Shown in pieces: positions 51,757 through 64,000 of a stretch of DNA of 64,000 nt. The notes under the pieces were generated by a model. It did no database searches and was not told the origin of the DNA. It saw nothing but the letters and a program-made list of their open reading frames with translations. The number at the start of each line of letters is the position of its first letter. The stretch's first letter is position 1. The position numbers and the translations under genes were made by a program. Source of the stretch: Serinus canaria (lineage: Eukaryota; Chordata; Aves; Passeriformes; Fringillidae); NCBI RefSeq assembly GCF_022539315.1, contig NC_066316.1, positions 66,699,494 to 66,763,493 of the forward strand. Direction: 5' to 3'.

Positions 51757-51985
51757 AGGCAAGGAAAGGTCTGAAAGAATAATTCTCATCTGGTCTAACC
51801 TCCCTGCTAAGGCAGGGTACCCTAGAGCATGTTGCTGAGAATTAATGGCTTTTGAATATCTCCAGAGAAGGAAAACTTCACAACCACTCTGGGTGAGCTG
51901 TTTCAGTCCTCTGTTGATCCTCTCTCACTCTCACTGTAAAATTCTTCCTCATGTTCAGATGCAACTTCCTGTGTTTCACTGTGGC
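51757..51985 (-). mobile_element. CR1 LINE 3' fragment
   Basis: The plus strand reads CATCTGGTCTAACCTCCCTG, then GGGTACCCTAGAGCATGTTG, TGGCTTTTGAATATCTCCAG, CTTCACAACCACTCTGGGTG and ATTCTTCCTCATGTTCAGAT, ending at CTTCCTGTGTTTCA. This is the reverse complement of a CR1 3' end covering the last part of ORF2 and the 3' UTR. The terminal ATTCTATG repeat on the left is not clear, so the extreme 3' end is eroded. No intact frame remains. Confidence 0.85.
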
Positions 51986-54900
51986 TATTCAAGATGAGAA
52001 AAAAAATCTCAAAACAAATCCCAGTTGTTGCACAGGTGAGCAATGAGCTCCTAAAACTGCGTTTTTCAAGGGCACCCCCTACTACACCAGCTGAGCTATT
52101 GCAGACCTGGTGCTAGGCAGTCTGTAGTGAAGCTCTAACTTCAAAAACCTCTTCAAACTTTATTCATTTAACAGACACAGTTGGTATTTCTTCATTGCCC
52201 CACTGCTCATATTTAATATATTTCCTTAAGAATGTCCATGTGGCATCTGACAGCAAAAGTTACTGCTTGGCAGCTGTGATCTCTTAACCATTTTACAGAG
52301 AAGCACAGACCTTTGGATCTATCTTTCCCTCTCACAAAATATCTTTTTGTAAACTCTCCTTCCTCCCAGCTCCAAATAACCCTGGAGGTTAGAGGTTCAC
52401 TTCTACATGACTTTTAGTTCCTAACAGGCTTTTTCTAAGCAAAACACTCCCAGCTGTTACTCAGCTGCTATTGAAAGATGGCAATCTTAACCAGTGGTGT
52501 TCACATGTTCTCCTAAAGGCCCCATTGCAGTGCCTCTATATGCAGACCTCTTCAGGAAGCTGCTCAGAGGGCTGTTCCTCACCACTGCATTGAGCATCTT
52601 TCTGTATTTGGGCTTCAAGTCTGTTCTTCCAAGACCAAATTCAGCTGGGAAATACAGGGAAGGGCTGGATAAATATTAGTCCTCAAGGGAAAATCCCACT
52701 CTATCTCATCATAATGTCTCCAGCAAATGGAGTGGTTTTCTAGACATTCTGACTGAAAACGTGTGGGAAGCCATAATTGCTCTAGTGTTTTATGTGGGGG
52801 GATGCTTATGTGTTTGAACATATGTAGTTCGAAGGATATGAAAATTAATCCATAGCTGGAGATAGCCTACTTTCATTACTGCTTTCTGAGGTTTTCTGGA
52901 GACAAACATTTACTTAGAGTTTTAAAAGTCAGCAATTGAATTATGTTAATTGCTCTTTGGATTTGCTGTCCTTAATATGTTTGTCATTTTAGTAGTGGTT
53001 CAGAAAAATAAACAAGTAAAATTAAAATCCAAGGCCATTCTGTGCTGCCTCACATAGTAGTAACACCACATCACTTCTCTCATCCTATTCCTTCTGAAAT
53101 AAACACACTTATACAATTACAAAAGGAGCAAAGTGTTCAGTGCAAACAAACAGAATCAATCAACTGAAGCAGATAATTCCTGGTTTGCAGTCAGAGAAGG
53201 GCACAGAGCATTAGGTCATTTTACAAAAGAAAGATGAAAACAAATAATCACCAATCAGAAGATAAAAGATCACAATAAATGAGAAATACTGCTGCTAGTG
53301 TAGCACTACTATAATTTAATAAGTGAAAAAAAACTGTTTAATTTTCCTACAGCAAGAGTATAGATTATTTGACATGAGGAAATATCTATCTTTTTAGATA
53401 TGACCAGACTCCTGTAAAACACAAAGACTGTAGGAAATTGCTCATGGGGAGCACTTGGAAGCCCAGGTGCTGTGTTGAAAAGGAACAGGATGAGTGGAAT
53501 ATGTTGTAGTACATCAGCTGGAGGAGCTCACCCTCAAAATAGAGGACTCAAGTCTTGAACCAGGTACTGCACACAGTGAAAGTAAACAGGAAAAAATGCT
53601 GCTGAAAAGCAATTACATTTTCCACCAATGTTAACAGTTGGTGCTTTCTTCCATTAGTCTATTTCCTTTGAAATATTTATTTGTACACTCATTAGATTTG
53701 TATATGGCTGTTGAAGACACTCCTTTGATCCTGTTTTCCCTGCTTTGAGACTCATAGGTCTGTCTTGGTTCATAGTGGTATGTTTGGGTAGAGATAATAG
53801 GAAAAATGAAGCAAAGAACCATCTCCCATGTAGTCCAAGGTGTAACAGTATCTGAACAGGTCACTGTCTCAAACACATTTGTCAAAGACCTTATCAATGG
53901 CAGATCAAGCACTCCATCATGAATTTTCAAGGCTCTTGATAGAGCATTGTAGGTTATGCAGCTGATACACCCTGCCAGCACAAAACAGAGCAGATAAGAC
54001 TTTGTAAAATTCTGTCACACATGGCAAAGTAAAATAAATGCACTTTACAGATAGTAGACTTGTAGTTGATCATGTGGAAATTCTCCTCTGACATTGGAGA
54101 GGTGGGGCTATCTACATTATTGTGTCAAGTTGCAGAACAGGGTCCTAAGGAAAATAAATTATGAACAAGGAGTGGTTGCAAACTTAGAACCAGGTAATCT
54201 GAAAAGCATCTGGTTTTAGACAGCAAAATCCCATCCATCAACCAGCAGAAGTTTTCCTTAAGCATTGTTTTAAAGTCAAATTCCAAAGAGTCAGTGGCTA
54301 GTAAAAAACCAAGCTTTTAGAACTATCATCTGCATAAGAAAGGAAGTTAAAAATATCCACAAACTCACTGTGTAGACACTTCAGATCACTGAATAAAACT
54401 TTGGTTGCTAACAAATGATTGACCATTGATAGAAAAGCAGTATGATAACCATCCATGTTCTGTTGCTATAATACATAAGCCAAAGCATGATTTGAGTCCT
54501 GAAGCCATGTCCTCTCTGGACACAGACCATCTAGAGATGATATTTCTGATTAAAATGGGGATTTGTGGATGAGTATACATACAGACACAATGGCAGCAGC
54601 TAATCCAAATAGGGAAAGAGTAAATTGTACCAAAACTGAAAAATGCCAAATTCAAAAATACTAGATTTTTGTATCTGACATCCTTACATAAAGTAGAACT
54701 AAACAAACTCTTCCAATTTATATTTGAGTCTTTTGAGTTGCTCTAGAACTCTCCTGTCAAATTTTTACCTGTTTAAATAGATCATATTTGCATGAATAAG
54801 AAGGTTTTGGTTAATCTCTGGCTAACTGCAGGCTCATGTATGCATTCAGTCCCTGTTGTCCATGCTCCTGACATGAGGGGATGAGCTGGGGGACAAGTGT

Positions 54901-57900
54901 GGCCCCAGGGCAGGCTGTGCCCTCTCCAGCAGAGCAAAGCCAGGGAAATCATAGCTACAGCCTCTCCCAGAGATTCCAGGAAGGATGATAGAGGAACCTG
55001 GTCCCAGACAGGAATATCAGGAAAGAATTAAAAGAGGATGCCTGAAAACAGGAATGGAGTCAAGGATAACTGGGACCAATCCCAGAAGAGAAGCCAAAGA
55101 GTCCAGTCAGAAAAGGCAGGATCAAGTACAAGTACTCTGAAACAGCGTGGGCGAGGTGGAAGTGGAGGCCTGAAGCAAAACAGAGACCCTAGATCAATGT
55201 GTAGAATCCTGTAGGGATGTTCAGGCTCAGGCCAGCACCTAATGGTGTATTAAGAGCTGTGACAGTCTTTGAGTTTTCCTATTCCTCAAGAATATTCCCC
55301 TGTGACTAATTTTACAACAGCTGTGAAAAAAAAATTCTTCTGCAAATCTAAAACTTGTTGATTGGAGTAAGTGGACCTGACTCGATCCATCTTGCCTGGA
55401 CTCCCACAAGGGCACCATTTGCCCATGGTGCCAGAGTTCCATTTAGGCTCAAACCTGGGCACCTGGTGGGTTCAAAACCTTGGTCTTTCTTGGGCACACT
55501 GCCCGTGCCAGAGTAATCACTGTCCCTGCACTGTTGCCAGCTCCAGGAGCAGCCCACTCTTGCTGCTTACAAAATCACAGCAATCTGCAGCATGATGTGT
55601 CTGACTGGGAGAGGTCCAGATATCATTGCTAAGAAATGTAAAGTAGAGCTGATCCAGACCCCAAGATCTCAGCCAACAGGAGTGGTGGAGATCAGAGTGA
55701 CTCATTATGTCAACACGTAATTTACTTCTACAATTACCCCAGGTAAAGCGGGTAAAAATTATCCTGCTAGTCATCAGTTACAAAAAAGGCTTAAAATAAA
55801 ACAAAATTAAATTGATTGACTAGAAATCTCAATTATGCCCCAAAAATTGTGTTTCTTTCTCATTCTACTGCCTATAGAGAAAATTTGAGATCATTTCCAC
55901 AGATGCAGGGATATGTAGTATACATGTACAGTAGTACGTTAAAAAGTAATATGGAACAGTAGGAGAAGATTTGTGGAGTAAAGCACCTGATGCTGAGGAT
56001 CTGATATGTCCTCTGTGTCTCAGGTATTTTATGTGGCTTTTTCCTAGTCTCACTATCAGGAATGTACATTGGCATGTCTATCATTAGAATATGTAGTACC
56101 TCAGGTGCATTCTTGGAATAATGTTTTGCTTTAGCTGAGGAAGTCCATTTGTGTGTTCTGAGGGTGCTCTGTGATATGAACGGATGTTCAGTAAATTTTG
56201 GATAACTGGGAGATTTGTTCTAAGACACCAGTATGGATGTTTCCATAGTTGTGGTTAGGTGAATGAGATTTATGCCCCTGTTACAGAACACAGTGTCACA
56301 TATTGTTTTTCTAGCTGATTGAAAAGTACTCAAATTTCTGCTCTAGTGAAGTGTTACCTGCAGGTACAGGTAGATTAGATATCAGTGCCTTTACAAAACT
56401 CTGTTTTCTAAACTATTACATTTGGTTTAGTGCTGCAGTCTCTGTTCATGTGTACAATAGGAGTCAAACTCTTAAAAATAATAATAAAAGTCCCCAGTCT
56501 CTTATTTCTTTCATACTGTTACTTCAGAGTGAATTATTAAGATTATGAAGAAGAGGTGAGACTCTCATCTTTGGAAAATCATTTCTAAAAACTACTTTTC
56601 CAATATCCTCTAAATATACTTCCTTATTAATTTTCCTAGCTTTATTTTCTTGTTTCCTGCATATTCAGGAATGAGCACTAGTTAATTTATATAAAATCAT
56701 TTCTTTTTACCATCACTTCCATGGTACATAATTAAAATGCCCTAATTGTATGATACCATAATATACCATATGAATAATACTCAATGCAATTTCATCAAAG
56801 TCTTTGATGTACCTAAACCATACCAAAATAATCACAAAAACACATCTACATATATGCAGTAAAATAAAAGCAATTAGTCTGTACAGGACTGATTTCACAT
56901 CATCAGCTGCCTGTGCTGTCCTGTGGGAGGAGTCCTCTCTCACTCGGTGTCTTTGAAGGCTTGTTCTTTTCCTTTTGCCTTTCTGTAATACTGAAACCCC
57001 ATTATTATCTGAAAAGGGAAATGCTGCAGTGAAATTACCTTTGATAACCTTCCCAGCTGTCTTCATTTGAGAGTAGTTTTGATGGAATGAGTTGGGGAAC
57101 TCCCTATTTGGCAGAAACCACCCTGTATGACAGGGAATAACACAGTCTGGAAGAGGGAAAGGATGTAAAACATTTTTGAACTAAGGAAAGTGTAACTCTA
57201 CCTTCTTTGTCACCTCTTCACTCTCACATTTCAATCTGCTTACTCCTCAGATGCTCCTTAAAGGCTTATTCCCAGGATTTGCATTTCTGGAAAACAATCC
57301 TTGAATATTGACATTCCAAACTTGAAACAATTAATATTATTTAACCATTCTAAAATTTGTATTGTCTTATGAAGTGAGTCTTTCCAGCAAGCATGGGAAA
57401 TAATGCTGGAAATAATCCTAAAAATCCTATAACTCTTTATCTTCCAGAAAGAGTGATGAGAGTCTAATTAACTAAATAATAGGAATGGATGTGTAGGATT
57501 TTCTCAAGACAGCCAGATATCTACACTATTGATTGAAAAATTTAGCATTGCCATTGTAAAGTCAGATTTTACATTGGAATCCATGCAGACCAGAAAATGT
57601 CCCCATTAAAAATTTTGGAACAATTACATTTAGCTTATGTTGACTCTTTTGCACACAAATTACAATCATATATAGAACTTCAACAAACAACAAGGTTCTT
57701 CATGTTTTTTCCTACTTAGCTAATCTGTTAAATAAAGAGATTTAAGATGGAAAAAAAAAATTACTTCCATGAAAAAAAAATGAAGTCAACCTAGTGCAGC
57801 ATCCAGCTTAAGCAAAGCTAAATCTTAAAAAATTTGAGATCCATGAATATGTCCTCTGTTATATTGTCTGGGAAGAGAAATGAACAAAAAAAAAAAAAGG

Positions 57901-60730
57901 CAAACAAAAAAAGTAGTTCTAAAATTCTATGGGGCAAGTGAATTCTGTGATAATAGCCATCTGATTTTGTTATTTTTCCAAGCTAAGTGTTTGAAGGAAA
58001 CAAGAAACTTCTCACTGAGCCATCCAAGTCCAAGGAAGTGTTTGCAACATTTGTTTTTAATTCCTATCACACATGTGTTCATAGTAGGATTTCACCAGAT
58101 GGCTAAAGTTATTTATCTCAAAGAAGACAAAAGTGTGCAAAAAACCCTAATACCATCATTTAAAAAGGAATATTAACTTCATTAGAGGCTTAATACAATA
58201 TTGTTAAAAGATTAATATTTGCTTTGAGATATGGTTGAGCACAGAACACCAACCAAGTACTGATCATCTTTACAGAGGAAACATAGAGCTGGAATTTTCC
58301 TTGGATAGGCAAATGTTGAAGTAAGAATAATTTGGATACTTAGTCTGCAACTATTCCTATGTGAAGAGGTAGGAAGATTGCATGGCTGTGAAGATGTATT
58401 CTCTCAGTTTCAGCCTGGGTGATTGATGGCTTCCTCTGACAGCCCTAACTACGGCTTTGGAAAAGCTCAGAGGTTGGAAGCTGGTTTGCATCTGACCCAC
58501 CAAATCCTAGGAAAGGAGCTGAGGAATATCCTGCTAAGACACAGAGCTCTTCTGATATATCATAAACCACAGCAATGAGAACCAGAGATCTTGCTGGAGC
58601 TTTTTTGGCTGTGACAGGTGACAGTGAAGCGTGGTCTGTCCATGGCAGAGTTTCAGGTTAGATGGCATAAATCACCTCTGTTTAAGTGGATGGTTACAAG
58701 GACTTTGCAGTGTAGCTTGTGGATCTCTGTAGGGCTCAGAATGACAAAAGTCATAGCAGAAGCTACAACACAGAAATGCTGTAAAAAAGAAAATTAGTAA
58801 CAAGTTGAAAAATAACTATTTTAATGGAATTATGACATGTCTGAGTAACTGGGAATAATTTTTTTTGTCATTTTTTTGATAATCTTTTGTGCAATCTCTT
58901 TAACAAATATAAATATACAGTAAGACATTTCTCTTACACTCAATCTGCTGGTGCAAATCAATAATATGTGCAAGTACTCACATTTTCAGGTATGTTATCA
59001 CATTTTGCCTTTATCTCTTTGATATTTCTTTTAAAGATTATTTCCTTTCCTTTGCAATAGGAAATAGAGACAATGTGAACTGTCTGAGCAAACAAACTGG
59101 TTGAGTTAGCAACTGGAAGGAATGAAACACTACTAGCACCTAGAGAGACGTGTTTCCAACAGCCACCTTAATGAGGTGATTTCCCTTTGAAGTCTGCCTG
59201 ACCCATGGGTAATAGTTTTACAACAACTCCAACACCAAAAGCAGCTTACCAATATTCTTGTCCTTTAAGACTCACCGTAACAACCATGTTCTGTGTTTTA
59301 AATTAAATAAAAGTTCTACAGACACACAGCTGCAGTGCTTCTCAGACAGACGAAAATTCTTTCAATTATTTTGACAGTACAGGCCTTTCCCTCCTTATTT
59401 GCACATCAGTCAGGGCCTCAGATGTGTCCTCAGTAAAAGTTTGGATTGTGGGGCTAGTAAAGAATGAGTAGAAAAGTAGTGCACCAGAGGCAGTGGGAGT
59501 CTTCATTCTGATTCATTTGTTCCAACCATGCAATTGTCTGAAAAATAATTTATTTGAAGGTACTTTCTTTCTACTCTGCCATGCCCACAGCTATACTTTA
59601 TCTCATTTCTTTATCATGTATACATAAATTTACATCTCTGGTTAGATGTATAAATAAGATGTGATTTATCTGCAACAACAAGCCATTTACTACTGTGATG
59701 TCTAATGAAGTCTAACTCAAATATCTTTTTGTATAAGAGATGCATTTTTTTCATTGTGTAATTTTCATTTTTAACTAGGAAATATCTTAGTAAAGCATTT
59801 AAAAAAAATCAGTAGAGATAAAAATACTGCAATCTGGTATTTTGATTTAAACTTTGATTGAATATATAAATAAAAATGAAATATTAGAAATGGTGACAGG
59901 ATGAAAATGTTTGTGTTGGACTAAACCTTCGAGCAAGAAATTCTTTTAACTTGTATCCTTCTTTTTGATCTTTCATTCATACTTATCCTACAAATTCAAA
60001 AAGGAGTTCTACACCCTGCAAATATTAAGGTCTAACACATGCCAGAGTCAGTGTCAATCTGAATTCAGCTGAACCAAGTATTCAGGAAGTTAAACATACA
60101 TATGTGTGTGCTAGAGTGGGACCTTCTAGGAAATCTTACTGAGACAGAAATATAACCAATTATTCTTTTCCAAAAAAGGCAAAAATTACTTAGATGAGAC
60201 TTAAGCTTACAAGTGATTAGCACATTTTTGAAAGTACTTTTCAGTATTTTTGAAAATGTGCCCCCTCAAAATGCCAATCACAGCTTCTGAGCACTTAATT
60301 TGCTTGACAGTTTCAGTGCCCCTGATGCCAGTGGGAGTGCCAGGTGTGAGGCTGTGACTGAACTTCTCACTGCTGCTTTGGCAGGCTCCAGGCACAAGAA
60401 AGGATCAGCAGCATCAGTTCTCTGCAGACTCTGCCACAGCAACAATTGACCCAGCTGGAAAAGAAGGTGGGAAAAGATATAGATGAATTGAGACCTTTTA
60501 GAACCCAGTTATTAAAGAGAAGAAATAGAGTGCATTTCAAAGGTTTGCTTGAAAGCGTCTTATTGACAAATAAATTTGTTAAGGAAAAAAGAAAAACAGA
60601 GGGCTACACCATCTGAAAAATAACTTTTAAATATTTGTCATTGCTATTTTATAGAATAATTCCAAAATCAATTTTGTCTTGTTTTTCTAACAAAAGATTT
60701 ACAACCTCTTCTTTCTTGTTTTCCTTTTTG
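51986..60730. other. Non-coding stretch, no gene seen
   Basis: No gene is recognised. Open frames of 116-117 codons on the minus strand (53631-53981, 56713-57066) have no recognisable domains. The GC-richer block at about 54840-55770 is listed separately. A possible but weak exon-like segment lies at 60385-60466 (see findings). Confidence 0.5.
54840..55770. other. GC-richer block of unknown origin, possibly an old insertion
   Basis: From about 54840 the composition changes to GC-richer, purine-heavy sequence with recurring CCAGGAA/GGACCAA/AGTCCAG-like words. From about 55350 to 55770 it has several CpGs (ACTCGATCC, CCCGTGCC, AAAGCGGG) and overlapping minus-strand frames of 69 and 85 codons. 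The texture resembles an old inserted retroelement or LTR, but I found no TG...CA termini, target-site duplication or recognisable motif, so I leave it unclassified. Confidence 0.3.
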
Positions 60731-60732
60731 TT

Positions 60733-60734
<2 letters not shown>

Positions 60735-60783
<49 letters not shown>

Positions 60784-60786
60784 TTT
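60735..60786. repeat. (ATTT)n microsatellite
   Basis: About thirteen ATTT units, uninterrupted. The plus-strand frame at 60635-60919 owes its Leu/Phe/Ile/Tyr repeat to this array. Confidence 0.95.
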
Positions 60787-60796
60787 GGTTTATATT

Positions 60797-60822
60797 TATT
60801 TGTTTGTTTGTTTTGTTTTGTT
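60797..60822. repeat. (TTTG)n short microsatellite
   Basis: TTTG and TTTTG units directly follow the ATTT array after a short GGTTTATA interruption, forming a compound repeat. Confidence 0.85.
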
Positions 60823-63800
60823 TCCCAGATGCTGCAGTAAATTATTTGTAAGAAAGGATAATTCTCTTAAAAAAAAAAAACAACTTAAAGTCAGAAACTT
60901 AAATTATGGTGGATTTTAGTTCAAAGTCATTAGGAGTAACAAAGATTTTCAAACATGTCTAAAGAAGATGGAAGACAAAATGCCTTTAAAATAAATCTTT
61001 AGTATTCTGGCCAGTTTCTATGAATCTTAGATACAGGACTATGTGTCATCTGGCAATATGTTGCTAAGACAAAACATAAAATTTCAGGGCTGCACACACT
61101 TATATAACTAAGTGTGTTATAAAAAATCCAACATCTTGATCCTTCTTGTAGAAGCCTGGATTTCCAAGTCCATTTACTGCAAGAATGCAGATGTGAATTA
61201 TGATATTTTTTTCTCCTCTGAAGCCTTCACTTTTTTCTTTGAACACAAACAAATAATATCAGATTAAATTTCCTAGGGCTTAAAAGAAATGCTGGAAAGT
61301 CTTCAGGCAATATTTTTTTTCATAGAAGGCATTAGTAATTTAATTTCATTTTCTTCATTAGAGTTTGAATTTTTGCAGCACAATTTCAGTTGAATTTGTT
61401 GAAGAATCTCAGTAACTATATTTTCTTATTTTTAATATTATTCTTTTTGGTTAAAATTTTCTTTATATGCTTTCTTGAACCAGCACAGGACTAGCAGTCA
61501 TATATGTGGTATCTCATGGAAATAGCAATTGTTATTGTTCATTAATCACCACATCAGCCTGTTTCTGGATCAACAATAACATTCTGTACAAGGGTCTGCC
61601 AGGCTCCTCAGTGCCGCTCTTTCACTGAGAGAAATTTAAAGTTCCAGGGCTCTTGAATTTTAGTACTTTTAGTATCCATACCCTCATCTCTTTGCAGAGA
61701 ATTTTTCAGAATATATTCTGAATATTTCAAGCACATATATATATTTAATTACATGCTAAAAATCCTACAAAAGCCTTGAGGAGATGGGTCTTCTTATGAA
61801 TACCTGCTTTTTCCAGTCTTGGTGACTGTCAGTGAGCAGCAAAAAAGTGACAGGATTCCACCAAGCCCTACTAAGGATCTGTTAAGGTAACTTACAAGCA
61901 TGCTCACAAACAGAATTCCAAGCTGCCTCAGTAAATAATGCAGATCCTACACGTTTATTTCCTTTGTTCTTCTACCCCTTGTCTGTCAGGAACCAAAACA
62001 TAGTTGTTTCTGAAAATCCATGTTAAACTAAAAGAATGGTAAGCCATATGATGAAACTTAAAAAATAACCAAGGAAATTGTGCTTAAACGTTCTTAAAAA
62101 AATAAGTCACTCTTCAGAAACATAGACATGTTGAAACTTACACTGGGAAAAGGTGAAAGCTTTGGATAACTGGTTAGGAAGTGAAGAGAGATTGTAATGG
62201 TAAATGGTTTATAACAAAAATGCTGAACTCTAGAAAACTGTGTATAATCCTTACCTACACAAGCTATCCCATTTTAAGATGAAAATAATGACAGCCATCT
62301 GATCTAATGAATATAATGGTCTGTTCATACTTAGTATATCATTATACTGTGGGTTTTTTTAGAATAATTTAGGAAGAAGCATAGCAGCTGAAAACAAGTC
62401 AGCCTAAAATTCACATCAAGAAAAGAGGGGTTTGGGGTTACAACTCTGCAATCTTTGCAAGGGAAAAGTAACTGACAGTGGAAAATGCAGAAGTCAAGAC
62501 AGTCTGACTTTTGAGTCAGAGGAGATGAAAAAAGTTATTCAGAAATACACTTTAAAAAAAAAAAAAAGAAAAGAGAGAGGCATTGAGTGCACAAATCTGA
62601 AAGCAGAATCTTAAAACAGTAAAGGGGAATAAATGAGTAGACATGAGGAAAATGTCATGTTCATGTTCAAATGTAGAAATCACCAACTAGAACAGCAAGA
62701 AGCATTTTCATATCATATCCCCAACCAAATCTTATATATGTCATTGCTCTCTCTCTGTATATTCTGCAGTTTCTGTTCTTAGGGTTATCCTAGTGATCAT
62801 TTCTGATCATCTCTGAATTAGCCTTTGGGCCTAATTGTGAGATAATGATGGACCTGATGATTTTGGTCAAATTAAAATGTGCTTAATGAATCAAATTTTG
62901 TATAAGACCAACCATGGTTACTTCAGGCAATCTGCAGATTACGCAGGAGCCTTCCTCCCCCAGTATAAGAAGTCACCAGCTTCCAGTCTCCATCATCATG
63001 GAAATCTCCCCTACTCAGTCTAAGCACAGACCATCTCCACCTTCAGTACAGATGAGGGTCCAGGCCCTTGGAGAAGATCATGTCATTCTCTTGATCCATG
63101 CCATTCTCTTGATCCATGCCATTCTCATACTTTAGTCACAGATTTTAAACAACCCTCTTTAAAACAATACTCTTTTCCAATTTGTTGTTGTAATGTAAGC
63201 AAATTTAATTAAATCACACTAATTCTGAGCAGACAAGATGGAGTAAAGGAAAAGGACTGAAAGGCTAAGCAAGGGATTGATTCTTAGTCTGGCTTTCACC
63301 AAAGTTCCAGCAGCATGCTATCATGAAGAAATTTAGGATCAGTCAGAGATGATAAATCAAAAATAGAAAACTCACAACTAGTTCATAGTGAAATCCCTAT
63401 GAAATGAAAAGCCCATAACAATATTTCCTTGAGTCTGTAAAGGCATGTTTGAATCCAGGATGTTTTCAGTGAGAAGGTCATGGCCTCTCCAAAGGTCACC
63501 AAAAGTAATCATAGGGTTGTGAAGCATTGAAAATTTATTAGTTACAGTAAAAAACCCTTGTCTTTCCAGTCCCATTCTATCATTCCCCTTCAAGAACAAA
63601 TGTCAATCTGTCATCAAGACCACAAAATGTATTCATAGATAATTCTTGCAGGCTTGTCACTCTTACTATGTGTATGTGTTTTCCTGCTGGCCTATAGGAA
63701 ATTCAAAAGTTTCCTGGCCTTCTGCTTTCTTTTTTAATTTATGGAAGCTACACTGGAATTCTAATAAGATGGATAACAGAGCACACAAAATTCTCTGGAG

Positions 63801-63859
63801 GTTCAAGGGCACTGAAAAGGCATGATTTCAGAAGTGAAAAAACATAAAATAAAGGATCA
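60823..63859. other. Non-coding AT-rich stretch, no gene seen
   Basis: No gene or transposon is recognised. The tandem duplication at 63084-63127 is listed separately. Short A and T runs occur near 60870, 61311 and 62553. Confidence 0.55.
63084..63127. repeat. 18-bp tandem repeat, about 2.4 copies
   Basis: The unit CATTCTCTTGATCCATGC occurs at 63084-63101 and 63102-63119, and a partial third copy (CATTCTCA) follows. The period is a multiple of three, so the 73-codon frame across it ends in a repeated peptide. This alone is not evidence of coding. Confidence 0.9.
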
Positions 63860-64000
63860 TAGAATATCCTGTGTTGGAAGGGACCCTACTCCTGGCTCGG
63901 CGTGGAACAACCACAAGAATCACAGCATGTACCTGAGAGAATTGTTCAGATGTTTCTTGGGCTCTGGCAGACTTGGTGCTGTGATCACTTCCCTAAGAAT
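63860..64000 (-). mobile_element. CR1 LINE 3' fragment running off the window
   Basis: The plus strand reads GGATCATAGAATATCCTGTG, TTGGAAGGGACCCTACTCC, GAATCACAGCATGTACCTGA and GAGAATTGTTCAGATG. This is the reverse complement of a CR1 3' UTR of the same general type as fragment B at 26128-26597, followed by GGTGCTGTGATCACTTCCCT from the end of ORF2. Relative to B a few dozen bases near 63890 are missing. The element continues beyond the window. Confidence 0.85.

Noticed and set aside
60635..60919. 94-codon hydrophobic frame that could look like a membrane segment
   Set aside because: The hydrophobic run is the ATTT array read in frame.
1..64000. Bacterial or phage system such as CRISPR, operon or toxin-antitoxin
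   Set aside because: No dense coding, no ribosome-binding sites, no spacer-repeat array. The repeats present are avian LINEs, LTRs and vertebrate microsatellites.

Overview
The window looks like vertebrate, almost certainly avian and probably passerine, nuclear DNA. It is AT-rich and has no dense coding, operons, ribosome-binding sites, CRISPR arrays or tRNA/rRNA genes. Its recognisable content is bird-type: several 5'-truncated CR1 LINE fragments with ATTCTATG-like tails, endogenous-retrovirus solo LTRs of types I recall from songbird genomes, and vertebrate-style microsatellites (TG, GAAA, GAGAA, ATTT, CAAA). The species call rests on remembered repeat families; no search was run.

No protein-coding gene could be supported. 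The longest open frames are about 60-160 codons. The most convincing ones are explained by a CR1 3' end (26136-26612, minus) or by a TG microsatellite (17401-17829). The rest show no family resemblance, start context or splice structure I would defend. The window is best read as intergenic (gene-desert) or deep intronic sequence.

Layout: 1-7750 is unique AT-rich sequence with one 23-bp tandem duplication. At 7.7-10.2 kb lie an A25 run, a CR1 tail, two short hairpins, and a plus-strand CR1 3' end split by a roughly 670-bp solo LTR. A second solo LTR is at 13654-14141, a CR1 tail at 16785, a TG microsatellite at 17.6 kb, a decayed LINE reverse-transcriptase fossil at 18.3-18.5 kb, and a truncated reversed LTR at 21.8-22.1 kb. 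Two CR1 fragments abut at 26.0-26.6 kb. At 30.1-30.4 kb a purine block is followed by a pyrimidine block with a CpG-containing spacer, and a GAAA tract lies at 31.2 kb. A 14-bp perfect palindrome sits beside a TG run at 37.4 kb. A possible conserved regulatory stretch with clustered TGACA/TGTCA sites is at 46.0-46.6 kb. CR1 sequence is at 51.8 kb, an unclassified GC-richer block at 54.8-55.8 kb, an ATTT array at 60.7 kb, and another CR1 runs off the right end.

The features do not form a pathway. What they show is a history of transposon insertion and decay, with simple-repeat expansion. I found no strong evidence of a previously undescribed biological system. The items most worth checking are the nested LTR-in-CR1, the purine/pyrimidine block near 30.2 kb and the TGACA cluster near 46.35 kb.
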